Below are positions 1-8,000 of a stretch of DNA of 13,795 nucleotides, one piece after another. Under the pieces are notes generated by a model. That model was not told where the DNA came from, made no database searches, and worked only from the letters and a program-made list of their open reading frames with translations. The DNA is taken from contig CAUJFU010000009.1 of assembly GCA_963169055.1 (NCBI GenBank), positions 1 to 13,795 on the forward strand. Reading direction: 5' to 3'. Source of the stretch: Myxococcota bacterium (GTDB lineage Bacteria; Myxococcota_C; UBA6777). Made by a program: the position numbers and the translations under genes. Position 1 is the first letter of the stretch, and every line of letters starts with the position of its first letter.

Positions 1-163
1 CCCCTTGATGATCCGCGAAGCAGGCCGACGCCTGAGCGCTCTCGGTCAAGGCGGACTCCCCGAGGATATCGCCCAAACCATCACGTTCCTCGCAAGTGCC
101 GGAGCGCAGGGCATCACAGGCCGCACTCTTCGCGTTTGTGGAGGCGCTTTGATCGGCGCTTGA
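1..163 (+). CDS. 3-oxoacyl-ACP reductase (FabG4-like SDR), C-terminal fragment
   Basis: Only the last 53 residues and a TGA stop are in the window; the 5' part lies off the left edge. The visible part contains REAGRRLSALGQGGLP, then EDIAQTITFLAS, and ends in RVCGGALIGA. That order, including a final R-V-C-G-x-x-L-I-G-A, is characteristic of the tail of high-molecular-weight FabG proteins (mycobacterial FabG4 type). These are NAD(P)H-dependent short-chain dehydrogenases that reduce 3-oxoacyl thioesters to 3-hydroxyacyl thioesters in the cytoplasm. The catalytic Ser-Tyr-Lys and the nucleotide-binding Gly motif would be upstream and cannot be checked. Nothing downstream looks co-transcribed: the next 630 bases have no gene on this strand. 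The SDR family assignment is strong; the FabG4 subtype rests on the remembered tail sequence. Confidence 0.85.
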   Translation, partial: PLMIREAGRRLSALGQGGLPEDIAQTITFLASAGAQGITGRTLRVCGGALIGA

Positions 164-164
164 T

Positions 165-190
165 TCGCTCACAAGCGACCTATTCGTTTG
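165..190 (+). terminator. weak terminator-like hairpin after the reductase gene
   Basis: TCGCT (165-169) pairs with AGCGA (174-178) around a CACA loop, directly after the stop codon. A T-rich run follows with a gap. The stem is only five base pairs, so termination here is a guess from position. Confidence 0.25.
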
Positions 191-259
191 TTTAACTGCT
201 CATACAAACTTCTGTTGTTGTGTGAGCAGGTCCGTTCGCTGCTCTATATCCCGATACAC

Positions 260-279
260 GGGCGGTTCGCGAACCGCCC
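260..279. repeat. perfect 20-bp palindrome, REP-like
   Basis: GGGCGGTTCGCGAACCGCCC is its own reverse complement, and CCTACG follows it. It shares its outer bases with the copies at 398-416 and 522-541. Confidence 0.8.
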
Positions 280-356
280 CTACGCAATTGCCTTGCATCG
301 AAGACGGATGGAACGAAAGAATCGTAGAGAAAGCAAACGCAAACATACCTAAAAAG

Positions 357-376
357 ACGGAGGATACGACCTCCGT
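357..376. repeat. palindrome with 7-bp arms
   Basis: ACGGAGG (357-363) and CCTCCGT (370-376) are perfect inverted arms around ATACGA. GTAGGG follows, resembling the edge of the neighbouring GTAGGGGCG palindrome. Confidence 0.6.
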
Positions 377-397
377 GTAGGGTGTGATGAAAGGTAG

Positions 398-416
398 GGG
401 CGTATGGCATACGCCC
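398..416. repeat. palindrome with 9-bp arms, REP-like
   Basis: GGGCGTATG (398-406) and CATACGCCC (408-416) are perfect inverted arms around one G, preceded by GTAG. The outer GGGCG...CGCCC frame matches the palindrome at 522-541, but the inner bases differ completely. Confidence 0.75.
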
Positions 417-521
417 TTGCCCCATTCACGGGGATTTTGAACGCTGTGTATGAGCAGGCAACCTGCGGATGTCGTATGAGGCAGTGGAAAAGGGAAAGCG
501 TGAAGAATCAAGCCGTTGTAG

Positions 522-541
522 GGGCGGTTCGGGAACCGCCC
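522..541. repeat. near-perfect 20-bp palindrome, REP-like
   Basis: GGGCGGTTCGGGAACCGCCC has 9-bp perfect arms and a GG centre, and is preceded by TTGTAG. It differs from the copy at 260-279 by one central base. Together the two show a true repeat rather than chance symmetry. Confidence 0.8.
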
Positions 542-626
542 GCGCCTGAACAGCGGCCTTTTTCGTATCGGTATGACAGTTCAGTCTCTTTTCTTCACCC
601 GATGCCTGTGGGGTGATACGACATCT

Positions 627-660
627 GCCCATGCCAGAGACCCCCCGCTGGATGGGCTTT
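627..660. other. imperfect stem-loop between convergent genes
   Basis: GCCCAT (627-632) pairs with ATGGGC (652-657), and inside it CCAG (634-637) pairs with CTGG (648-651) with one bulged G. The loop carries six Cs. Only TTT follows on the plus strand, so it is not a clear intrinsic terminator. It could be a bidirectional transcription barrier or another repeat. Confidence 0.35.
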
Positions 661-718
661 ACATACGAAGTGTCCGAGTGTTAGACACAGGGCCAACCAT
701 GGCTTAACAAGGCGCGTA

Positions 719-775
719 TGGGGCGTCACCCCACACCCCACAAGGGACTTACGCCCCTTGACCCCATGTCGACGA
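719..775. repeat. two-hairpin intergenic repeat, copy 1 (short form)
   Basis: TGGGG (719-723) pairs with CCCCA (729-733). A spacer follows, then CAAGGG (741-746) pairs with CCCTTG (755-760), followed by ACCCCAT and GTCGACGA. The order of the two hairpins and the spacer CACCCCA matches the copies at 13587-13693 (same strand) and 11547-11656 (opposite strand). This copy lacks the outer part of about 45 bases that the other two carry. It ends 21 bases beyond the stop codon of the stalked lipoprotein gene, so it probably lies in that gene's 3' untranslated region. Confidence 0.8.
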
Positions 776-796
776 AAAAATCCATCAGAGATCGTC

Positions 797-1747
797 TTAT
801 TGGCAGGTGACAGAAGTGGTGGTCAGGGTGCCCGCCTTCGTCGTGAGCTTGAGATCACCGTTGGCATCGGTATGTGCGATCGAAATCCCTTTGCAAGACA
901 GGGAGGCGTGTGCGCCTTTGATCAAGAAGGGTGTTGCGGGTGTTGTGTTGGCGAAAAAGGCTGTGCCTGCAAGCGATGTTTTGGTGAGTGTTCTGTCAGG
1001 AAGCCCCGTCAATCCGAGATAAAAGGGGCCTTGGCCGCTGCTGGGATCCATCGTAAACGAAACACCATCTTTGGGTTGCGTTGTCGTATCCAGCGCACGG
1101 ATCCCCAACATGCCTTTGGCGGGATCCACTTGGACCTGTGCAACACCTGCCAAACCTTGGACTTCTTGGTTCAAGAACACATAAAAAACAAACGTCTGCT
1201 CGGTGGTCGGCATCTTGATCGGAACCCGCAAGGGGAAGATCGGCTGCGCGCTCGAAGCGCCTTCCACAGAGACGTAGACTTCTCTTCCGATATCAAGCAT
1301 CAGGCTTCCGTCTGCGTTAGCGTCCGCATTTGTGCAGTTTTGTGTACCTTCTTCGCACACTTTGGCTCCCGCAAAAGTTTGTTGCGGAACTTGCGGATTG
1401 AGCGAACGCAAACGAATCGAGAATTTTTGTTGGCCTGCGGCTTCGGGGATCGCCTCGGCGGTTGGCTCGGTAGAGGTTTCAACGGTAGCTTCGGGGTTTC
1501 CTTCGGCGCTGCCGTCTGTTGTGACCTCGGTAGTCGGTTCAGTCGTGGTTTCTACCGCTGGTTCGATCGATGGTTCAACTTTCGGTTCGGTCGTGGGTTC
1601 CACCGTCGGCTCGGTGGTCGTTTCGGTCGTGGCTTCGGTGGTCGTTTCGGTCGTGGGATTGCTTGGGCAGCCTTGCAACGTGGCAATACTGATCAAACCA
1701 GCACACGCGACCACAAAGATCGCTTTCCATACACCATGAACACGCAT
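797..1747 (-). CDS. stalked lipoprotein with four-residue Thr/Glu/Pro repeats
   Basis: The 316-residue product starts MRVHGVWKAIF. The start was chosen because AGGAGA lies six bases upstream; the longer open frame begins in a charged stretch without a ribosome site. Residues 1-26 form a signal peptide ending in LQGC, a lipoprotein signal peptidase site with lipidation at Cys27. Position +2 is Pro rather than Asp, which is compatible with outer-membrane sorting. Residues 31-102 are 18 consecutive four-residue units ending in Glu (once Asp), such as PTTE, TTTE and PKVE, likely an extended, acidic, possibly glycosylated stalk. Residues 106-316 look globular. FAGAKVCEEGTQNC followed by NADGSLMLDI resembles the turn-rich pattern of carboxypeptidase-regulatory-like beta-sandwich domains, and TDANGDLKL near the end may be a second one. 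The binding partner is unknown. The gene lies 336 bases downstream of the macroglobulin gene on the same strand, so co-transcription is possible but unproven. Confidence 0.85.
   Translation of the reverse strand: MRVHGVWKAIFVVACAGLISIATLQGCPSNPTTETTTEATTETTTEPTVEPTTEPKVEPSIEPAVETTTEPTTEVTTDGSAEGNPEATVETSTEPTAEAIPEAAGQQKFSIRLRSLNPQVPQQTFAGAKVCEEGTQNCTNADANADGSLMLDIGREVYVSVEGASSAQPIFPLRVPIKMPTTEQTFVFYVFLNQEVQGLAGVAQVQVDPAKGMLGIRALDTTTQPKDGVSFTMDPSSGQGPFYLGLTGLPDRTLTKTSLAGTAFFANTTPATPFLIKGAHASLSCKGISIAHTDANGDLKLTTKAGTLTTTSVTCQ
1442..1657 (-). repeat. 18-unit, 12-nt in-frame tandem repeat encoding the stalk
   Basis: Residues 31-102 of the lipoprotein fall into 18 units of four residues. An acidic residue ends every unit: Glu34, 38, 42 and so on to 102, with Asp78 the only Asp. 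At DNA level the units are degenerate, except for a nearly identical 24-nt pair at 1614-1637 and 1638-1661, whose first 20 bases match. That pair suggests recent slippage. Changes of 12 nt would keep the reading frame. Confidence 0.85.
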
Positions 1748-2083
1748 ACTTTCTCTCCTTTTTCTGCTTTCGCTTCTCCAAAGAACGCCTTTGAAGAAGA
1801 CCATTTTTCTTGTGCTTGCTGTGATGTGTTTCTCGATCGTCCATCACAAGAAAAAGAACCCACCGCGTTCGCACCACAGTGGTCGATCTACAACGTCGAA
1901 CAAACGCCGCGATCCGTTCAAACAAAAAGACCCACCCTGAACGCCACAGGTCCCAACCTGCTCTCGTGTCTCGTGGTCGAAAGATGGAACGGCCCGCACC
2001 GAACGCGATCAACGCAAGGATCAACCAAAACGGTGACACGCTCGCTGCGCTTTGTCCATTTTTAGGGTAGGAGTGCGCCGGAA
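1748..2083 (-). other. spacer downstream of the macroglobulin gene, with a doubtful small reading frame
   Basis: These 336 bases separate the macroglobulin stop from the lipoprotein start, both on the minus strand. A GTG-started frame opens at 2039 and reads SPFWLILALIAFGAGRSIF, a good membrane segment, followed by an Arg/Trp-rich stretch. No ribosome site precedes it. It runs on across the lipoprotein start to 1575, where its last part is only the shifted reading of the stalk repeat. It could be a decayed small membrane protein or chance. No clear terminator hairpin was seen after the macroglobulin gene. The promoter of the lipoprotein gene, if it has its own, would be here. Confidence 0.4.
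1754..1759 (-). promoter_or_regulatory. ribosome binding site of the stalked lipoprotein gene
   Basis: AGGAGA on the minus strand lies six bases before the ATG at 1747. It decides the start in favour of this Met over the one 19 codons upstream. Confidence 0.8.
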
Positions 2084-5000
2084 TTAGGGCTTCTCGGCTT
2101 CGATCACTTTGGCGAACATCGTGGCGGTGCGGCCAAAGGTTTCGGGCTGGTACATCTCTTCTGCGCGGGTGGGCGGCACAACAAAGTCCCCGATAGTCGT
2201 GGCCCGTGCAACATAGGTGTACTCATAAACCCCCGCAGGAAGGCGATCAGCAAACAAGACCACCATGCTATCGCGTTTTTCTTGGTGAGAGAAAGCAAAG
2301 AAGCTGTACCACGAACGCGAATCATAAAAACGATCGTCGGTGGCATTTGCGAGCGCGCTGGAGGCCGAGGTCTTGAAGGCGAGGTTAACGGCTTCAAGGC
2401 CCGCAGGCAGCGGATCGACGACCGCCGTATAATAGCGATCGCCTGTCGCGATCACCCGCAGACGCACACGGACATAATGACCTGCTTTGAAGATCCACTT
2501 TCCATCGGCTCCGCGTTTCACGCTGTCGGTCTTGTCGATCGGCTCGTAGGTACGCGAGACGGAAAAGCCCTGTTCTTCGGCATCCAGCTTCAGCGAACGC
2601 GGTGCATAGCGCAAACCAAGCCGATAATACAAGCGTCCCGCTCCTTGCTTGGCGAGAACCAAGTCTTGCTGTCCTTGCTTTTGCAAAAACGACATCGGGA
2701 TCTGCTGCTCTTGGATGGTCATCGAACGACCTTGGAAGGTGTATTGGCCAAGGTATCCGTTGCCTAACCAGCTTTGCAAGGTAAAGTCTGGCTCGACTTT
2801 TTCATATACGTTGTAATACTGGGAAAGGCCGAGCATCGCATAAGCGTTGCCTTGGGTGGTGGACCAATGGCCGCGAATCCGCGATTGGATCAAGCCTCGC
2901 ACGATCTTGGGGATCATGCTGTCTTTGGGGCGGGTCTCTAGCAAAGCCATCAAGATGATCGCATTGCTCCGATCATCCGAGTGCATCAACAAACGCAAAC
3001 TTTCGGTCTGGCCTTCGGCAAAACGGATCGCGCTTGCAGTCTCCTCGGCACGATTGCGCAACGCCGTCAACAACGCCTCGATACGGCTGTCTTGGGGATC
3101 TTGGCGATGAAAGACGCTGATCATCCAAGCCTTTGCAAACAACGGTAGTTCGTCGCGGTGCGCGTACACTTTGTTGATGGCATTGCTCGGAAAAGCCCGC
3201 ATCTCCGACAATACCAACAAGGCAAGCGCGTGAGTCGCGTACGAGTTGGCTTCCCAAGGATAGGCCCAAGCCCCGTATGTTAAACGGTAATTCAAAAAGC
3301 TTTGGGCGCGACTCAACGCCATCGGCGGCACGCTGTAGCCTGCTGCACGCCCACGCAACAAAGCGTAAGCCACATACGAAGAGATCCACAAGCTCGACCG
3401 ATCCGACCCACTCCAAAAGCCCCAACCACCGTCATAACGCTGCGCTCTCGCCAGCTTGGCGATCGCCGATTCTGCGAGCGCTTTCATCTTGGCCTCGTCG
3501 TCGATTTTTCCGATCTTAAAGGCGGGAAGGATCTTATTGAGCGCAAAGATCGGCATCGCACGACTTGCGGTTTGCTCGATGCACTCGAACGGATACGAGA
3601 TCAAGTAGCGCACCGCATCTTCGAGGCCCGTCAAAGCCGTCGAAGAGACCGAGACTTTGAGACCACCAAACAACGGAAGTGCATCGGCGGGTGGCTTAAT
3701 TTGCTGTGAAACGGAGCCATTTGTGGTGCCGTATGTTGCGAAAGCTTCGGCAGTTGCAGGAACCAAGATCGGGATCTGTGATTCGACTGCATCGCGCTCA
3801 GCCTCCAAAGCTGCCGCAAATTGGATGCGTGCGATACCTGTTTGAACGACTTTGACCAAGAATCGGACTTCTTTGGCCTCGCCCGCTTTGACGTTGATTG
3901 CCCTTCTCTGGCCTGCCAAAAAGCGGATATTGATGCCGCGTGCGATCACTTGGACTTCGCCGTCTTTTCCCGTCTCGTTGTTGATCACAACGGCGGCCTC
4001 GAATTGATCGCCATAGTTCGCAAAACGCGGAAGCGCTGGACGCAACAACAACGGCTTGCGCACCGTGATCTGCGCTTCACCATTGCCAAAGCGATCCGCT
4101 TCTTCCACATCCATTGCCACCACCATCAGACGAAACGTCGTCAAGTTGTCGGGCATCTTGATCTTCATATTGGCCTTGCCGTAGCGGTCGGTTTGAACGG
4201 AGGCTTTGTAGTACGCTGTCGTCGCAAAATTCGTCCGCACTGCAATCGGCTGTGCCGCAGCCCCCATCCCACCGGATCTTCCGGGCGCGGCAGCCCTCTC
4301 CGCAGCCGCAGCCACAGGTGATGGCGGAGCAAAAGCCAAAGACTTGGCCGACGAGCGCTTGCGAGAAAGCCCACCACCGCCCTTTCCGTACCCTGAACTT
4401 CCCGAAAGCTGAATGGTTGATGTGGGTCGATCGCTGCCTTCCGCTTCTTCTTTGGCTTTGTCTTGTTTGAGACCGTTGCGCATCTTTTCTCGGCGTGTGA
4501 GGACTTTTTTCTTCGGTAGACGACGCAACAATTGCAGACGCAGATCTTGCATCACAGCCCACGCAGGACGCTGTGTATAAAAATGATTCAGCGGGTTCGG
4601 GGTCTGGAAGCCAAGCAAAGACAGCACGCCTTCATCGACCAAAGCGACCGTCACAACGGACGCAACACCACGCCCTTTGTGATCCGTGATCGCAAGGTTG
4701 ACATCTAGCTCGCCGCTCGGGCGGATCGGGTTGGGTTGGGCTTGAATCCCCACACGGATCTGCTTTTCGGTGAGAGACACTTTGAGATTGAGTTGCCCAA
4801 ATGCCGAAGCCGGACGTCCGGGATCGTCTTCGTTCTGTTCGCCCCCTTGCTCAACGGGGATCTTGACGCGCCCTTGAACCAAGACCAGCGAAACATACAC
4901 ATTCGGCAGATACTCCGAACGGATCGGCACTCTCACAGCTTGCGCAGAACCTTTGAACTCGATCACACGATGCTCTGCGATCCCGTTGCGCTCGATGGTC

Positions 5001-8000
5001 AACAGCCCCCGCGAACGGCGAAACGGTGACTTCACCAAGATCCGCGCTGTCTGGCCGGGATGATACTCTGTTCTATCCGCCACAAGCTCGATGCTCCCGG
5101 GCTGTTTGTTCTTCCAAGGCACATAACCCGGACCAAACACATACACACGCGCCTCCGTCAACGCTTCTCGTCCTTGTTCGTCTTTGACCTTGGCTTCGAG
5201 CGTGTACGAACCCGCCTTTTTCAACTGCAGCGCGCAACGTTGGATCTCTTCGGCAGACGTCGGTTTGCAGCTTGCTTCCACCACACGCTTCGAGGTGTAT
5301 TGGAACGTTTCGCGTTGGCCCACTTTCACCACGCTGCGCTCGCTCACAAAGCGCACAGCCTCGATGCTGTAAGGACGCCCCACAACGCGTTTTCCATCGA
5401 TCCCCACCAAGAGGCTTTCCACGTCCAGTTTTTTCCCTGCTTGGATCAGCGATGTTTTCGTACGCAATCCAAGATAAAAAGCCGAACGATGCGCGGTGAT
5501 GCTTTTGCGCCCTGCGATGGATTGGCGATTTTGATCATAGACTTGCGCCTCCAACGTAAACGCCCCAACGCTCTCCAGACCGCCCCGTTCCAAACCGATC
5601 AGCACTTCCAAGTTTCCGCGCTTGTCTAGCTTTCCGCTGCCGCTTTTGATCTGCTGCCCTGCATAGCTATGACGCCGATAATACCCGCCATAACGCCCCC
5701 CTCGGTGGCCGTAGTGCGGCATCCAACCACCATAGCGATACGTATACTTGCCGAAATGAAATCCTGCGGGTTGGCTCGGGGGTGTAAAGCTGCCTGCTTT
5801 TCGGCGCAACGTCCAATTGACGGAGGCTTCCGTCATCGGCGCACCAAAGAAATAACGCCCTTCGATCACCGCCGCGACTTTTTGATCAAAGAAGAACGGA
5901 CCATTGCCCGTTTTTACATCTACTTTGTACTCTGGCGCACGATACGCTTGGATCTGAAAGTTGTGATAAAACGTGCGCGTTCCGACGGTCACTTGCACTT
6001 GATAGTTCCCGAGATCCGCGCTTTCTTTTGTCGGGATGCTCAGCGAAAAGCTCCCATCTTCGGCGATCTGCATCTCGCCCTTCTTGAAGTTTTGCCAGCG
6101 CGGTGTGCGGATCAGATAACTGAGCGTCTTGGAACCACTCCACTTGCGCAGCGTTCCGCTCGGTGTCGTCAGAGTTGTGCGCAAAATACCGCGCAAATGC
6201 ACGGTCTCACCGGGCTTATGCGGCTCTCGCTCTGTAAAGAAAAACATCGTCTCCATCGACGTGGTGTTCGGTTGGCTATAACGCCGATAACCCGAGACGT
6301 AGCCCACCGCACCGTAACCACCGCCTTCTAAGATCAAAAAGGAGCGATCTTCTTTCGGTCCCGCGATCAATACATACGCCGTGCGCTCCGAAGACGTCAT
6401 CTGCCGCACACCCGGAGCCAACGCCACGCCTTGCGCGTCTGTCTTGCCTTGCCACAAGGTCGTTCCACTTTCATACGAAAGCAGCCGAACCTCCGCCTTT
6501 TTCAGCGGTTTTCCGCTTTGGATGCCTGTCGCCATCAAGACGATCTTGTCGGGTCCATAACGCGCCGTCAAACCAACATCCGTGATCTGCACCAGCAACG
6601 CACGATGCGGCGAATACCAACGATAACGCTCCGCCAACTTGGGAGCCGTGATCAAGCAAAAGAACCATCCTTGCTGGCCCTTCAACAAACCCGAAAAATC
6701 CACCTCATAACGGACTTCTTTTCCACCCTTTTTCCCAAGGCGATACGAACGATCCGCCAACGGATTTTCGTTTTCGAGCGGATCGGTATCGCGGTATCGG
6801 CTTTGTTGGACTTGGCCGATATACTCGCGCCAACGCTTGATACTGCCTTCTTCGACCGGAACCACACGCAAGCGAAACTCTGGAATATTTCGCATCCGCA
6901 ACATCATCCGCTGCGGCCCTTTGGCCTCCAAAGCCACGATTCCACCTTGCGGCAGATGCAGATACGGTTGGGCCTCTGTCGTCGAAAAAGAAACGCTATA
7001 ATCCGAGCCTAGACGCTGCCCATACGAATCTTTGAGGCTCCTTTTCAGACGAATGCGGATCGTCGACTCAGGCGGCAACAGCCCGTCTTCCCCCGAAACA
7101 TAAATGTACGAGCCGCTAATGCGCGCATGGACGCCTTTTTTGGGATAGACTTCGATGTTCTTCTCGTTTTCAGGCGAATGCACAAGGCCGTTGGTGAGTT
7201 CGATCCAGATCGACCCTTCAGGCCGACAGTGCGTGAAAAACAACGCATAACGCTGTTCGCTCGAACAACGCACGCGTTTCACGCGCAAAGGCCCGTAGGT
7301 TCGGAACTTTCCTGTCCATGTGTTGATCATCGGAAGCGGGCCTTCCGCTCCCGTCAGACCCGCACGAAAAGAAGCCTCATAACGGCTGTTTTTGCGCAGC
7401 TTGCGCTTGAGGGCAAAGGCGATGATGCGATCTTCGGGGCCCCAATAGCGCAGTTGACTTTCATAGCGAGAATCTTTCTTCCATTCGCTCGTAGACAACC
7501 GCCGCACAGGTTCTTTTCCTGTGGGACCGCGCAAGGCAAAAGCCCGAGCCGTTCGATTGATATCGATGCGTTGGTTAAAGGCGTACGCCAAGATCGGCGA
7601 AAGATCGGTGCGGTAGTATTCTGAGGCATAAGGCAATACACGGATCACCTGCGGGCGTGGCGTCGTAAAGCGTTGGCGAACCTCCTGCTCCAACGCAACA
7701 CCGCTGCTGGCTTTCGTACCTTTGGGGATCACGACTTCGTATTCTGTCGCGAATGGCATCCGATCTTTTGGAACAAAAGAGACAGTACTTACACCAAGCC
7801 ATCGGAATTGCCCGGGTGGTTGGGGATCGACGGTGAAAGGGATCGGAAACTTGCGAACGTCTTGCAAAGCTGCAAGCGGGATCATCGGTTGGTTGAAGGT
7901 GACGCTCACAGAGCCGACCAGTTGGGCATCGCCTGTAGGCTGGACGCGCAACACACGCAAGGGCTTGGGTTTGATTTGCGGGGCCGTTGCCCGTTGCTTG

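Larger units (their letters stand above)
164..796. other. gene-free region with several short palindromes
   Basis: This stretch separates the reductase (+) from the stalked lipoprotein gene (-), so both genes end into it. Open frames exist on both strands, but they run through the palindromes, lack ribosome binding sites and give arginine-, serine- and proline-rich proteins with no recognisable motif; I regard them as non-coding. The contents are four palindromes at 260-279, 357-376, 398-416 and 522-541, a longer imperfect stem-loop at 627-657, and a two-hairpin repeat at 719-775. The palindrome density suggests an accumulation site for REP-like repeats between convergent genes. Confidence 0.7.

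Noticed and set aside
260-541. CRISPR array
   Set aside because: The palindromes are irregularly spaced and differ in their cores, spacers are not of uniform length, and no cas gene is seen.
192-632. Several small open frames of 68-103 codons on both strands between the reductase and lipoprotein genes
   Set aside because: They overlap one another and run through the palindromes, with no ribosome site and no recognisable protein feature.
758-2065. Long plus-strand open frame (435 codons) opposite the stalked lipoprotein gene
   Set aside because: Its repetitive Gly/Arg/Phe part is only the antisense of the 12-nt stalk repeat. It has no ribosome binding site or domain, and the opposite strand has a signal peptide, lipobox and ribosome site.
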